A stretch of 64,000 nucleotides of DNA from Kribbella catacumbae DSM 19601 (GCF_000372465.1 NZ_AQUZ01000017.1:1-64000); one strand, 5' to 3'; positions 44,073 through 55,926 are shown, counted from the stretch's first letter. Translations and numbers: made by a program. The notes: generated by a model from the sequence alone, not told the origin.

Positions 44073-45008
44073 ATGACAAATTCTGCGATTGAAGTTTCAG
44101 GGCTGCGGAAGGCCTACGGGGACAAAGTCGTCCTCGATGGCATCGACCTGGAGGTTCGGGCCGGCACGGTGTTCTCGCTGCTCGGGCCGAACGGGGCAGG
44201 TAAGACGACGACGGTGAACCTGCTGACCACGCTGCTGCGGGCCGACGGTGGGACGGCGCACGTTGCCGGACATGACATCGCGACCGAAGCCAAGGCAGTG
44301 CGCAAGGTGATCGGGGTGACCGGTCAGTTCGCGGCGGTGGACGAGCTGCTGACCGGCCAGGAGAACCTCCAGCTGATGGTGGATCTCACCGGTGTGGCAA
44401 ACGGCGAGCAGGTCATCGCGGAGTTGCTGGAACGGTTCGACCTCGCGGAGTCGGCGCAGAAGCTGGCGTCGACGTACTCCGGGGGGATGCGCCGCAAGCT
44501 GGACCTGGCGATGACGCTGGTCGGCAGCCCGCGGATCATCTTCCTGGACGAGCCGACGACCGGACTGGACCCGCGCAGTCGGCGCACGATGTGGTCGATC
44601 ATCCGCGACCTGGTGGCCGACGGCGTGACCATCTTCCTCACCACCCAGTACCTCGAGGAAGCCGATCAGCTTGCCGACCGGATCGCGGTTCTCGACCAGG
44701 GCCGACTGGTTGCTCAGGGCACCCCCGAAGAGCTCAAGCGCCAGCTGCCCGGTACCCACGTCCGGCTCCGGTTCACCTCCGTCGCCGAACTCGACGCGGC
44801 CGCGCCTGTTTTCGCCGACTCCACCCGGGACGACGAAGCACTGACCCTGCGGATCCCCAGCGACGGCGGGACCAAGTCGCTGCGGGCCCTGCTGGACAAG
44901 CTCGACGAGCACGGCCTCAGCGCCGAAGAGTTCTCGGTCCACACCCCCGATCTCGATGACGTTTTCCTCGCCCTGACGGGCCACACCACGGAGGTAGTCG
45001 CGAAATGA
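44073..45008 (+). CDS. ABC exporter ATP-binding protein (DrrA family)
   Basis: 311 residues: Walker A LGPNGAGKTTT (about 38), Q-loop VTGQFAAVDELLTGQENL, signature YSGGMRRKLDLAMTL, Walker B IIFLDEPTTGLDPRSR and switch His (TTQYLEEAD follows). The DrrA-type C-terminal domain (to about 310) ends in DLDDVFLALTGH. The ATG at 44073 starts at family position. Overlaps the permease gene by 4 bp. Exports an unknown drug-like or lipid substrate. Confidence 0.93.
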   Translation: MTNSAIEVSGLRKAYGDKVVLDGIDLEVRAGTVFSLLGPNGAGKTTTVNLLTTLLRADGGTAHVAGHDIATEAKAVRKVIGVTGQFAAVDELLTGQENLQLMVDLTGVANGEQVIAELLERFDLAESAQKLASTYSGGMRRKLDLAMTLVGSPRIIFLDEPTTGLDPRSRRTMWSIIRDLVADGVTIFLTTQYLEEADQLADRIAVLDQGRLVAQGTPEELKRQLPGTHVRLRFTSVAELDAAAPVFADSTRDDEALTLRIPSDGGTKSLRALLDKLDEHGLSAEEFSVHTPDLDDVFLALTGHTTEVVAK

Positions 45009-45757
45009 GCACCACCAAGTCCCCCTCGCTGGTCATGCTGCGCCGCGACTTCAAGCACATCGCCCGGAACCCCACCTCGGTGTTCAACGCGGTGCTGATG
45101 CCGGTCGTAATGCTGTTCATGTTCGTCTACCTGCTCGGCGACGCATTCAGCGTCGGTGTCGATTACGTCGACTACGCGACGCCCGGAATGCTGCTGCTGG
45201 CCGTCTGCTACGGCCTGGGAGCCACCGCCACCGCGGTGAACTCGGACATGACGAAGGGCATCATCAACCGGTTCAAGGTGATGGACGTTCCCCGCTCCGC
45301 GGTGCTGACCGGTCACGTCGTCGCCAGCGTGCTGACCAACCTGGTCGCTGCCGCGGCCGTCGTCGGGGTCGCATTCGCACTGGGCTTCAACCCGTCGGCG
45401 AGCTTCGTCGACTGGCTCGCCGTGATCGGCTTCGTCGTACTGCTCGGTGCCGCGCTCGGTTGGCTCACGGTCGCCCTGGGACTGTTCGCGAAGTCGCCCG
45501 AAACGGCGGGTCTGGCCTCCGTGCCGCTGATCATGCTGCCGTTCTTCAGCAGCGCGATCGTCCCGGCGGACAAGATGGGCCCGGGCGTCCGGCAGTTCGC
45601 GGAGTACCAGCCCTTCACCCCGATCATCGAAACCCTGCGTGGATTCCTGAACGGAACTCCGGACACCAGCGACGCGATCATCGCCCTGGCCTGGTGCGTC
45701 GGGATCGGGCTCGTCGGCTACCTGTGGGCGTCTTCCACCTTCAAGAAGCGCGCCTGA
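45005..45757 (+). CDS. ABC-2 type permease (DrrB family)
   Basis: 250 residues with six helices. RDFKHIARNPTSVFNAVLMPVVMLFMFVYLLG is the start of an ABC-2 permease, and EYQPFTPIIETLRGFLNGTP near the C-terminus is characteristic of DrrB. Coupled to the ATPase by ATGA overlap and followed by the DUF4097 gene after 13 bp. Confidence 0.93.
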   Translation: MSTTKSPSLVMLRRDFKHIARNPTSVFNAVLMPVVMLFMFVYLLGDAFSVGVDYVDYATPGMLLLAVCYGLGATATAVNSDMTKGIINRFKVMDVPRSAVLTGHVVASVLTNLVAAAAVVGVAFALGFNPSASFVDWLAVIGFVVLLGAALGWLTVALGLFAKSPETAGLASVPLIMLPFFSSAIVPADKMGPGVRQFAEYQPFTPIIETLRGFLNGTPDTSDAIIALAWCVGIGLVGYLWASSTFKKRA

Positions 45758-45770
45758 GAGGAGAACTGAG

Positions 45771-46607
45771 ATGCCTACCTTCGCCACGCCAAGTCCCATC
45801 ACTGCGACCGTGGAGGTCGCCGGAGCCAAGGTACGGGTCACCGCGACCGACCGGAGCGACACCGTTGTACTGGTCGAACCCCTCGACACCGCGAACCGGA
45901 AAGACGTCAAGGTGGCCGGGAACACCAAGGTCGACCTGGCCGGCGGTCAGCTCTCGGTGAAGACGACCACTCCCGGGGACATGAACGGCTCGGTCGCCAT
46001 CCTGATCGGCCTGCCCGCCGGCTCCAGCCTGGTCGCGCACCTCGCGTACTCCGAGGTGACCACCGAGGGCGCACTCGGCGCGACCGAACTGCAGATGGCG
46101 TCGGGCCGCTCCCGGCTGGATCGGGTCGACGCGCTGAAGGCGAACATCGCGTCCGGTGAGGTCGCGATCGGGCAGATCGCCGGGCGCGCCGACATCGACG
46201 GTACGGCGTTCGCGCTGCGGATCGATGAGGTCAAGGGAACCGTCGGGTTCTCGAGCTCGGGCGGGCAGGCCTGGATCGGCCATGCCGCGGCCGACCTCGA
46301 CCTCAGCAGCGCCAGCTGTGACTTCGACATCGACCGCGCCGACGGCAACGTCACCGCCGAGACCGCCAGCGGAGCCATCCGGATCGGCCGGATGACCAAC
46401 GGACAGGCGAAGCTGATGAATGCCTCAGGCAACATCGAGGTCGGCATCAGCGAGGGCGTCGCCGCCTCCTTCGACGTAGACAGCGAGCGCGGCGCCGTCC
46501 ACAACTTCGTTTCCACGAAGGGAGAACCGGGTCCGTCCGACCCCAAGGTCTCGGTCTTCGCTCGCACCCGGCACGGCGACGTCACTCTGCACCGTGCGGC
46601 GGGCTGA
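45771..46607 (+). CDS. DUF4097 family beta-strand repeat protein
   Basis: 278 residues forming a right-handed beta-helix-like series of short repeats (GALGATELQMASGRSRLDRV, ASGEVAIGQIAGRADI, ASGNIEVGISEGVAASFDV). No signal peptide. ATG after GAGAGGAGAA. DUF4097 proteins commonly accompany DrrAB-type exporters and BTAD regulators in Actinobacteria, as here. Role unknown; a scaffold or sensor function is speculation. Confidence 0.88.
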   Translation: MPTFATPSPITATVEVAGAKVRVTATDRSDTVVLVEPLDTANRKDVKVAGNTKVDLAGGQLSVKTTTPGDMNGSVAILIGLPAGSSLVAHLAYSEVTTEGALGATELQMASGRSRLDRVDALKANIASGEVAIGQIAGRADIDGTAFALRIDEVKGTVGFSSSGGQAWIGHAAADLDLSSASCDFDIDRADGNVTAETASGAIRIGRMTNGQAKLMNASGNIEVGISEGVAASFDVDSERGAVHNFVSTKGEPGPSDPKVSVFARTRHGDVTLHRAAG

Positions 46608-46610
46608 CCA

Positions 46611-46775
46611 AGTGCCCTGCGTCCGAAGTTCTTTGGCGCTTGCGGCGCCCAGGCACGCACCTCGCGGCAGCGGAGAAACGGCCACGATGGAAAAACATCG
46701 AGGCCGCTCCTCCGCCACCGCGATGCACGCACCTGGACACCGCAATCACTCAAATAACTTCGGACGCAGGGCACT
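46611..46775. repeat. MITE-like element with perfect 20-bp terminal inverted repeats
   Basis: AGTGCCCTGCGTCCGAAGTT (46611-46630) is exactly inverted at 46756-46775, enclosing 125 bp with no gene and containing GCACGCACCT twice. It fills almost the whole gap between two convergent genes, and the right arm covers most of the stop codon of the minus-strand regulator. No flanking target duplication is obvious. Could also work as a bidirectional terminator. Confidence 0.8.
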
Positions 46776-49700
46776 AGGAAGCGAGCGTGACCTCGACCAA
46801 CTCCGACCAGCTCGTCTGCGCACCCTCCTGGGTCACCTCGGCGAACCGTACTTCGCCGAGGTGACTGCGCGCGTCCCCCTCGATCCGGACCGCATCCGGG
46901 TGTGAGCGATCCGGCAGTCCGCGGATGCCGGTACTTGCCGCGAGCAACCGTGCCGCTTGTTCGTACTGGTCGAGGCGGGCCGCCAGATCGGCAAGCCCGA
47001 CGAGCATCTTGGCGATCACGGCCGGGGCTCCCGCCTCGGACGCCGCCTGCCAGGCAGCGACGCGATGCGTACGGGACTCCCGGAAATCGTCGGCCAGATA
47101 GCCCAGCAGATCGTGGATCGCGGCGCGAATGGTCGCGTGCTCCGCGGTATCGCCCAGGAGCGTGGTCGCGAGGCCGATCTGACGGCGGGCTTCGCCCGCG
47201 TCACCGCCCAAGCGAGCGAGGCCTGCTTTGGCGAGCGCCAAGTCGACTAGCGCGTACGTCCAGGTGACTCCTTCGGCGCTCCGCTCGGCGTCGGCGATGG
47301 CGGCAGCGCTGGCGTCGCGATCGCCGTCGAGCCAGTACAGCAAGGCCTGCTGCGTCCGTACCTCGATGACGTCCTCGACCGCGCCGACCTCGGTGAGGGC
47401 CGCGATCGACTGTTCGTAGTACTCGCAGGCGCCGGCGAACTCACCCCGCATGGCAAGCGCGCTCGCCAGCTCGGACAGGACCAACGACATCCCGAACCGT
47501 TCGCCGAGCGTCCGGAACTCCGCGAGCGCCACCTCCAGTTGGGCCTCCACCTCCGGGCCGCCCTGACCGAGCAAGGTGCGCATCTTGCAGCCCTGCCACC
47601 GAGCCATGGCCCGCACCCAGGGGTCGCCGTAGTCCAGCAACGACTCGAATGCAGTCGCCGCTTCCTCGGGTGCCTGCAACAGGCGTTCCAGCGGGGCCGC
47701 GAAGGCCAGTACCGGGTGGTCCTTCTTGCTGAGCAGACTGGACTGGTACGCCTTGTGGATCCACTCCGCGCCCAGGTGTTCGTCGCCCCGTCCGGAGGTC
47801 ACATAGAGCACCACCAGCCCGTACGTCATCGCGCGTACGTCATCGGCCACCTCGCCCGGGAGGTTGGCCGCCGCGATCAGCAACTCAAGGCCTTCAGTAC
47901 GGCGCCCGCCCAGCCACCAGTACCAACCGGCGGCGGACGCGAGCCGCATCGCCGCTTGCCCGTCTCCGGCCGCGATCGCTCCCCGCAGCGCGGCGCTGAG
48001 GTTGTCGTGGTCGGCCTCGAGCGTGGCGAGCCATTCCAGTTGTTCGGCACGGCGCAGATAGGGCTCCGCGGTCTCGGCGAGCTGGGTGAAGTAGCCGACA
48101 TGCGTCTGACGGGCATGCTCGGATTCGCCCGCTTCTGCGAGTCGTTCCGCGGAGTACTCCTTGATCGTGGTGAGCATCCGATAGCGCGGGGCGCCGTCAC
48201 TGTCAGCGACCAGCAGGGACTTCTCGGCCAGCGAGGTGAGCAACTCCAGTACCTGATCCTGCTCGACGCCATCGCCCGAGCAGACCCACTCGGCCGCCTC
48301 CAGACTCGCCCCGCCCGAGAACACCGACAGCCGGCGAAGCACCATCCGCTCGGCGTCGGTGAGCAACTCCCAGCTCCAGTCGACCACCGCGCGCAGCGTC
48401 TTGTGCCGCGGCAACGCAGTACGGCTCCCGCTGGTCAGCAGGCGGAACCGGTCGTCGAGCCGGTTGGCGAGCTGATCGATCGACATGGTGCGCAACCGGG
48501 CCGCGGCCAGCTCGATCGCCAGCGGCATCCCGTCCAGCGCGCGGCAGATGCGCGCCATGGTCGGCAGGGACTGGTCGTCGAGATCCCTCCGTACTGCGCC
48601 CGCCCGGTCCCGCAGCAACCGGACGGCTGGCGAGGCCGCGATTTCGGCGAGGCCTGCGTCGGTCGGGACGGCCAGTGGCTCGACCTGCCACAGGGCCTCG
48701 CCGGTGATGCCGAGTGGTTCCCGGCTGGTCGCCAGGATTCGCAGCCGGCGGCATTCCCCGAGGACCCGATCGGCGAAGCGTGCGGCCGCCTCGATGACGT
48801 GCTCACAGTTGTCCAGGATCAGCAGAGCTTCCCGATCGCGGATCGCTGCGATGAGCCCATCCACCGGTTCCGCGCTGGGCGCCGTACCGTGCAGGGATTC
48901 CCGGAGTCCGAGCCCGGTGAGTGCCGCCTGGACCACGTCACTGTCGACGCCGCTGGCAGCGAGTTCCACCAACCAGACGCCATCCGGCAGGTCGCCGATC
49001 CGCGTGCGGGCGGCTTCTTTGGCGAGCCTGGTCTTGCCCGAGCCGCCCGGCCCGATCAAGGTGGTCAGCCGATGCTCCGCGACGAGCTCGCGGACCGCGG
49101 CGACATCAGCGTCCCGGCCGACGAAACTCGTGAGCTCGGCACGGACGTTGGTCTTCCGGTTCTCCTCCCGCTGGCCGAGCTCGCCTCGCAGCAGCGCGAC
49201 GTGCAGGGCCGACAACTCCGGCGAGGGATCGACGCCCAGCGCCTCGGCGAGAGCTTCCCGAGTGCGCTCGTACACCAGCAACGCCTCGGAGTCGCGACCG
49301 GACGCCGCGAGGGCACGCATCAGTGCGGCGACAAGCCGTTCTCGCAGTGGATGCGCGGCCACCACATCAGTCAGTTCCGGTACCAGCTCGGCGCCGGTCT
49401 CCGCGTCGAACCGATCCTCCATCGCCGTCAGGCGTAGCCGCTCGAGCCGGGTCAGCACCGCGTCGAACGCCTCGCTGTCCTCCAGACCGACGTCCTGCAA
49501 GGCCGCACCACGCCACAAGTCGAGGGCCTCGCGCAGCAGCCGTACCCGCCGTGGACCCTGCTCAGTACGGGCCTGATCGACGAGGCGCTCGAACCGCAGG
49601 GCATCGACAGCGTCGGGCTCCACCGTCAACCGGTAGCCGCCCGTCTGTCCCTCGATCACACCTCCGGGCAGCGCCTTGCGCAGCCGCGAGGCCAAGCGTT

Positions 49701-49890
49701 GCAGGGCGTTCGCCGCGTCGGAGGGCGGGTGCTCACCCCAGATCCAGTCGACGAGCGTCGCCTTCGGGACCACCTGACCCGGTTCGAGCGCGAGGGCGAT
49801 CAACAGCCCGCGTAACCGCGCGCCCGGTACGTCGGCGAGAACGCCGTCGTCCGAGCGCACCTCGAAGGGTCCAAGCATCGCGATCTGCAC
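46774..49890 (-). CDS. AfsR/SARP-type regulator with BTAD, ATPase and TPR region
   Basis: 1038 residues. Winged helix 1-90 (VVPKATLVDWIWGEHPP...RLASRLRKAL), BTAD about 95-235, STAND ATPase about 250-540 with P-loop GPGGSGKTR near 280 and LLILDNCEHV near 357, then TPR-like repeats to the C-terminus. GTG start. Convergent with the DrrAB-DUF4097 operon, a pairing that suggests it controls that exporter. Domain order is as in the regulator at 39132 but the sequence is well diverged, so the two are not a recent duplication. Confidence 0.92.
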   Translation of the reverse strand: MQIAMLGPFEVRSDDGVLADVPGARLRGLLIALALEPGQVVPKATLVDWIWGEHPPSDAANALQRLASRLRKALPGGVIEGQTGGYRLTVEPDAVDALRFERLVDQARTEQGPRRVRLLREALDLWRGAALQDVGLEDSEAFDAVLTRLERLRLTAMEDRFDAETGAELVPELTDVVAAHPLRERLVAALMRALAASGRDSEALLVYERTREALAEALGVDPSPELSALHVALLRGELGQREENRKTNVRAELTSFVGRDADVAAVRELVAEHRLTTLIGPGGSGKTRLAKEAARTRIGDLPDGVWLVELAASGVDSDVVQAALTGLGLRESLHGTAPSAEPVDGLIAAIRDREALLILDNCEHVIEAAARFADRVLGECRRLRILATSREPLGITGEALWQVEPLAVPTDAGLAEIAASPAVRLLRDRAGAVRRDLDDQSLPTMARICRALDGMPLAIELAAARLRTMSIDQLANRLDDRFRLLTSGSRTALPRHKTLRAVVDWSWELLTDAERMVLRRLSVFSGGASLEAAEWVCSGDGVEQDQVLELLTSLAEKSLLVADSDGAPRYRMLTTIKEYSAERLAEAGESEHARQTHVGYFTQLAETAEPYLRRAEQLEWLATLEADHDNLSAALRGAIAAGDGQAAMRLASAAGWYWWLGGRRTEGLELLIAAANLPGEVADDVRAMTYGLVVLYVTSGRGDEHLGAEWIHKAYQSSLLSKKDHPVLAFAAPLERLLQAPEEAATAFESLLDYGDPWVRAMARWQGCKMRTLLGQGGPEVEAQLEVALAEFRTLGERFGMSLVLSELASALAMRGEFAGACEYYEQSIAALTEVGAVEDVIEVRTQQALLYWLDGDRDASAAAIADAERSAEGVTWTYALVDLALAKAGLARLGGDAGEARRQIGLATTLLGDTAEHATIRAAIHDLLGYLADDFRESRTHRVAAWQAASEAGAPAVIAKMLVGLADLAARLDQYEQAARLLAASTGIRGLPDRSHPDAVRIEGDARSHLGEVRFAEVTQEGAQTSWSELVEVTLAS

Positions 49891-49926
49891 CTGGCAGATC
49901 TTGCCATGCGCGGTTGGCGGGCCGGT

Positions 49927-50355
49927 TCAGCTGACGGCCTTCTTGACCAGGGCGGCGAGCTGCTTCTCGACGGCAGGGGTCAGCTTGGTCAGGGCGTAGG
50001 CGACCGGCCACATCGTGCCGTCGTCGAGGTTCGCGGGGTCGTTGAAGCCGAACGTGCAGTACCGCGAGCCGAACTTCTCCGCGGCCTGGAAGAAGCAGAC
50101 GTTCTTGCCGTCCTTGGCGTACGCGGGCATCCCGTACCAGAGCTTCGGCGAGAGCTCGGGCGCAGTGGCCTTGACGATGGCGTGCACCCGCTCGGCCAGT
50201 TCCCGTTCCCCGTCCGGCATCTCGGCGATCTTCTCCAGGACGGAGGCCTCAGCCTTGGCGCCGTTCTCGGCCGCCTTGAGCTCCTTCGCCCGCTCCTTCA
50301 TCGCGGCGCGTTCGTCGGTGGTGAATCCGTCGTACGACTTGCTCTTGGTGGTCAT
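49927..50355 (-). CDS. DUF1801/YdhG-type protein
   Basis: 142 residues with the conserved core LWYGMPAYAKDGKNVCFFQ and FGFNDPANLDDGTMWPVAYAL of the YdhG/YjdF-like (DUF1801, iron-chaperone-like frataxin fold) family. A charged Lys/Glu N-terminus precedes it. No partner genes beside it suggest a pathway; the nearest downstream gene on this strand is the AfsR-type regulator, 36 bp away. Function uncertain. Confidence 0.85.
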   Translation of the reverse strand: MTTKSKSYDGFTTDERAAMKERAKELKAAENGAKAEASVLEKIAEMPDGERELAERVHAIVKATAPELSPKLWYGMPAYAKDGKNVCFFQAAEKFGSRYCTFGFNDPANLDDGTMWPVAYALTKLTPAVEKQLAALVKKAVS

Positions 50356-50449
50356 GATGAGTCCCGTCTGCTGGAGCCGTTGTGGTGATCCTCATGCTAC
50401 GAAGCCGCCCGCGGTCCCGGCTTCTTGAAAACTGATCGATTCCGGATTC

Positions 50450-50510
50450 GCAACCAATGGTTGCGTCATCCTCGACGGCAAGCTACCGTCATGTGCAACA
50501 AAAGGTTGCA
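50450..50510 (+). promoter_or_regulatory. Paired GTTGC operators before the AHSA1-type gene
   Basis: Site 1 is GCAACCAATGGTTGC (50450-50464, perfect palindrome). Site 2 is TGCAACAAAAGGTTGCA (50494-50510, 6-bp arms). Their centres are 45 bp apart, and site 2 runs into the candidate promoter 17 bp before the start. Such sites fit an ArsR- or TetR-type dimer, but no such regulator is encoded next to the gene. Confidence 0.65.
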
Positions 50511-50527
50511 TATAGAGGAGCAAGAAG

Positions 50528-50971
50528 ATGGTAGACATCCTGCACAGAGTCGGAGTCAAGGCGTCGGTCGACGAGGTCTACACGGCCTTGACCACGATCG
50601 ACGGACTGGCCGGCTGGTGGACCACCAACACGGTCGGCGAAGGCAGCGAGGTCGGCGGCGTCGTCCAGTTCACCTTCGGCCCCGGTGGTTTCGACATGAA
50701 GGTCCTCGAACTCGTACCAGGCAAGCGGGTGCTGTGGGAGGTCGTCGAGGGACCGGAGGAGTGGGTCGGCACGCAAGTCGAGTGGGAGCTGGGCCAGGTC
50801 GACGAGTGGGCCATCATCTTGTTCAAGCACGAAGGCTGGAAGGAGCCGGTCGAGTTCATGAACCACTGCAGCACCAAGTGGGCGATCTTCTTGATGAGCC
50901 TCAAATCCATGATCGAAACCGGCAAGGGCTCCCCGGACCCCGACGACGTCTCGATCAGCAACTGGCACTGA
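50528..50971 (+). CDS. SRPBCC (AHSA1-like) domain protein
   Basis: 147-residue START/Bet v1-like protein: VDEVYTALTTIDGLAGWWT near the N-terminus, GVVQFTFG, then FMNHCSTKWAIFLMSLKSMIETG, the usual AHSA1 C-terminal helix. ATG after AGAGGAG. In Actinobacteria such genes are often paired with ArsR repressors; here only the palindromic sites are present. Ligand unknown. Confidence 0.9.
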   Translation: MVDILHRVGVKASVDEVYTALTTIDGLAGWWTTNTVGEGSEVGGVVQFTFGPGGFDMKVLELVPGKRVLWEVVEGPEEWVGTQVEWELGQVDEWAIILFKHEGWKEPVEFMNHCSTKWAIFLMSLKSMIETGKGSPDPDDVSISNWH

Positions 50972-51022
50972 CTCCCCTCTCGCGCCGCGGCTAACTATGC
51001 TGGCGGAGCGGGGGAGGTGGCG

Positions 51023-53668
51023 ATGTCATTGCTGGCGGGGAAGGTCCTGGTGCCCGGGCGGCGCCGTGGGGTGGTGGGCCGCGGGCGGTTGGGCGAGCGG
51101 CTGGCGCTCGGCGTGGAGTCGTTGGTGACCCTGGTTTCCGCGCCGGCCGGGTTCGGGAAGACGACCTTGCTGACCGAGTGGCTGGCCGCCGGCGGGCAGG
51201 TGGCGGCGTGGCTGTCGCTTGACGAGCGGGACAACGACCCCGGAATGTTCTGGGCTTATCTCGTCAAAGCGCTGAAGTCCGCGGCGCCCGCGGTCGGGGA
51301 GAGCGCGCTCTCGCTGTTGCAGTCACCCAAGCCGCCGATCGAGGCCGTGCTCTCGGCTCTCCTGAACGACCTCAGCGCAGTCGAGTACGACGTCGTGCTG
51401 GTGCTCGACGACTATCACGTCATCGAGGCGGATGAGATCCACGGCGGGATGACGTTTCTGGTCGACCATCTGCCGCCGCGGATTCATCTGGTCATCTCCA
51501 CCAGGATCGATCCGGCTCTGCCGTTGGCGAGGTTGCGGGCGCGGGGTGAGCTGGTCGAGATCCGGTCCGCGGAGCTGCGGTTCACGGCTGACGAGGTCGC
51601 GGCCTATCTCAACGGCGTGATGGGATTGAGGCTCACGGTTGAGGACGTCGCAGTACTGGACGAGCGAACGGAAGGGTGGATCGCCGCCCTGCAACTGGCG
51701 GCGCTCTCGATGCAAGGGCGCGACGATGCCAGCGGGTTCATCGCCGGCTTCGCGGGGGATGACCGCCACCTCGTCGACTACCTGGCCGAGGAGGTGTTGC
51801 TGCGCCAACCCGAAGCTGTGCAGGACTTCCTGCTGCGGACCTCCATCCTGGATCGGTTGTGCGGTCCACTCTGCGATGCGGTCACCGGGCAGGAGGGCGG
51901 GAAGGACAGACTCGCCGCGCTGGAGCGAGCGAACCTGTTTCTCTTCCCGCTCGACGACCAGCGGCGGTGGTACCGATATCACCAGCTCTTCGCCGAGGAC
52001 CTCCAGGCGCGTCTGCTCGACGAGCAGCCTGAGGCAGCGGCCGGGCTGCACCAACGCGCCAGCGCGTGGTACGAACACAACGGCGAACCGGCCGAGGCGA
52101 TCCGCCACGCCTTTGCCGCCAAGGATTTCGGGCGAGCGGCCGACCTGATCGAGCTGGCGATCCCGGCCCTGCGCAGGACCAGGAACGAGGCCGTCGTCCG
52201 CGGCTGGCTGAAGCTGCTCCCCGACGAGGTGGTCCGCGTCCGGCCCGTGCTCTGTGTCATGTACGCCGGAACGTTGCTGATCACCGGTGAGCTGGACGAC
52301 GTCGAGCGCTGGCTCCGGGACGCCGAGCGGTGGCTGCACCCGACTCCGGCGGACGACGAGGTGAGGGTCGTCGTCGACCACGAGGAATTCGCCCGTCTCC
52401 TGGAGTCGATCGAGACCTATCGAGCCGCGCAGGCGCTGGGCCGGGGCGACCTTCCAGGCACCGTCGGGCACGGCCGGCGGGCGCTCGCTCTCGCGCCTGA
52501 GGAGAGCTACCTCTGGCGTTCGGCAGCCGCCGGATTGCTGGGGCTCGCCTTCTGGGCGACCGGCGATCTCGACGCTGCCCACCAGGCGTGGTCGGACTGC
52601 ACCGCGGGACTGCAACGCGCCGGCTACACGGCGGATGCCCTCGGCTGCGCGATCGCGCTGGCGGACATCCGGCTGGCGCAAGGCCGTCCCAGCGATGCGA
52701 TGCGCACCTATGAACAGGCGCTGCTGCTCAAACCCGAGCAAGGTCAGCAGCTACCACGGGGAACGGCCGACATGTACGTCGGACTGAGCGACCTGCATCG
52801 CGAGCGCAATGACCTGCGGACGGCCACGCAGTACCTGGCCAAGAGTCAGGAGCTGGGCGAGCACGCCGGCCTGGCGCAGTACTCGTATCGTCGGCGCGTC
52901 GCGATGGCCAGGATCCGGCAGGCGGAAGGAGATCTCGCGGCAGCGGTCGACCTGCTCAACGAGGCCGAGCGCGTGTATGTCAGCGACTACTTCCCGAACG
53001 TACGGCCGATACCCGCCCTGCGCGCAAGGGTGTGGATCGCGTCGGGGGAGCTCAACGCGGCGCTCGGCTGGGTGCGTGAGCAAGGTCTGACCATCGACGA
53101 TGAACTCAGCTATCTGCGCGAGTTCGAACACCTCACCCTGGCCCGCCTGCTCCTGACTCAAGCCTCCCCGGTGGAGGCTTTCCTGCAACGTCTCCTGCAA
53201 GCCGCGGAAGAGGGCAAACGGACCGGAAGCGTCATCGAGATCCTGGTGCTGCAGGCGCTCGCTCACCGGTCGCTAGGCCACAACGCCGCGGCGTTCGCCT
53301 CGCTGCAACGCGCGCTGACGCTGGCCGAGCCGGACCGCCACGTCCGGATCTTCATCGACGAAGGCCCGCCGATGACCACCATGCTGCGAACGCTCGCGAA
53401 ACAAGGAAGCGTTCCCGCCCAGACGCTCCTGAGGACCGACCCCGGTACGCCGGTCAAACAGGGCCTGATCGAGCCACTCAGCGCGCGCGAGTTCGACGTA
53501 CTGCGCCTGCTCGGGACCGATCTCGACGGCCCGGGGATCGCCCGCGAGCTGATCGTGTCCCTGAACACCGTGCGGACTCACACCAAGCACATCTATGCCA
53601 AGCTCGGCGTGAACAACCGCCGCGCCGCGGTACGCCGGGCTACCGAACTCGATCTGTTCTCCCGCTGA
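51023..53668 (+). CDS. LAL-type LuxR regulator (MalT-like)
   Basis: 881-residue large ATP-binding LuxR protein: P-loop SAPAGFGKTT near 38-47, Walker B VVLVLDDYHVIE, RIDPALPLARLRARGEL typical of MalT-like ATPases, a central TPR solenoid, and C-terminal LuxR HTH (about 812-875: PLSAREFDVLRLLG...NTVRTHTKHIYAKLGVNNR). The ATG at 51023 is used because GGGGGAGG sits 5 bases upstream; a GTG at 51017 lies inside that site. The next gene, DUF4386, has a palindrome over its promoter and is the likely target. Confidence 0.93.
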   Translation: MSLLAGKVLVPGRRRGVVGRGRLGERLALGVESLVTLVSAPAGFGKTTLLTEWLAAGGQVAAWLSLDERDNDPGMFWAYLVKALKSAAPAVGESALSLLQSPKPPIEAVLSALLNDLSAVEYDVVLVLDDYHVIEADEIHGGMTFLVDHLPPRIHLVISTRIDPALPLARLRARGELVEIRSAELRFTADEVAAYLNGVMGLRLTVEDVAVLDERTEGWIAALQLAALSMQGRDDASGFIAGFAGDDRHLVDYLAEEVLLRQPEAVQDFLLRTSILDRLCGPLCDAVTGQEGGKDRLAALERANLFLFPLDDQRRWYRYHQLFAEDLQARLLDEQPEAAAGLHQRASAWYEHNGEPAEAIRHAFAAKDFGRAADLIELAIPALRRTRNEAVVRGWLKLLPDEVVRVRPVLCVMYAGTLLITGELDDVERWLRDAERWLHPTPADDEVRVVVDHEEFARLLESIETYRAAQALGRGDLPGTVGHGRRALALAPEESYLWRSAAAGLLGLAFWATGDLDAAHQAWSDCTAGLQRAGYTADALGCAIALADIRLAQGRPSDAMRTYEQALLLKPEQGQQLPRGTADMYVGLSDLHRERNDLRTATQYLAKSQELGEHAGLAQYSYRRRVAMARIRQAEGDLAAAVDLLNEAERVYVSDYFPNVRPIPALRARVWIASGELNAALGWVREQGLTIDDELSYLREFEHLTLARLLLTQASPVEAFLQRLLQAAEEGKRTGSVIEILVLQALAHRSLGHNAAAFASLQRALTLAEPDRHVRIFIDEGPPMTTMLRTLAKQGSVPAQTLLRTDPGTPVKQGLIEPLSAREFDVLRLLGTDLDGPGIARELIVSLNTVRTHTKHIYAKLGVNNRRAAVRRATELDLFSR

Positions 53669-53680
53669 GTCACCACCAGA

Positions 53681-53698
53681 ATCACCACTTGTGGTGAT
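53681..53698 (+). promoter_or_regulatory. Palindromic operator of the DUF4386 gene
   Basis: ATCACCACTTGTGGTGAT is a perfect 18-bp palindrome lying 22 bp before a TAGCTT -10 box (53721-53726), where an activator or repressor would contact RNA polymerase. The LAL regulator immediately upstream is the obvious candidate. TAGCTT ends six bases before the ATG, suggesting leaderless mRNA. Confidence 0.65.
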
Positions 53699-53732
53699 GC
53701 CTGCTCATCGCATCGCCTTCTAGCTTGCGGAC

Positions 53733-55926
<2,194 letters not shown>

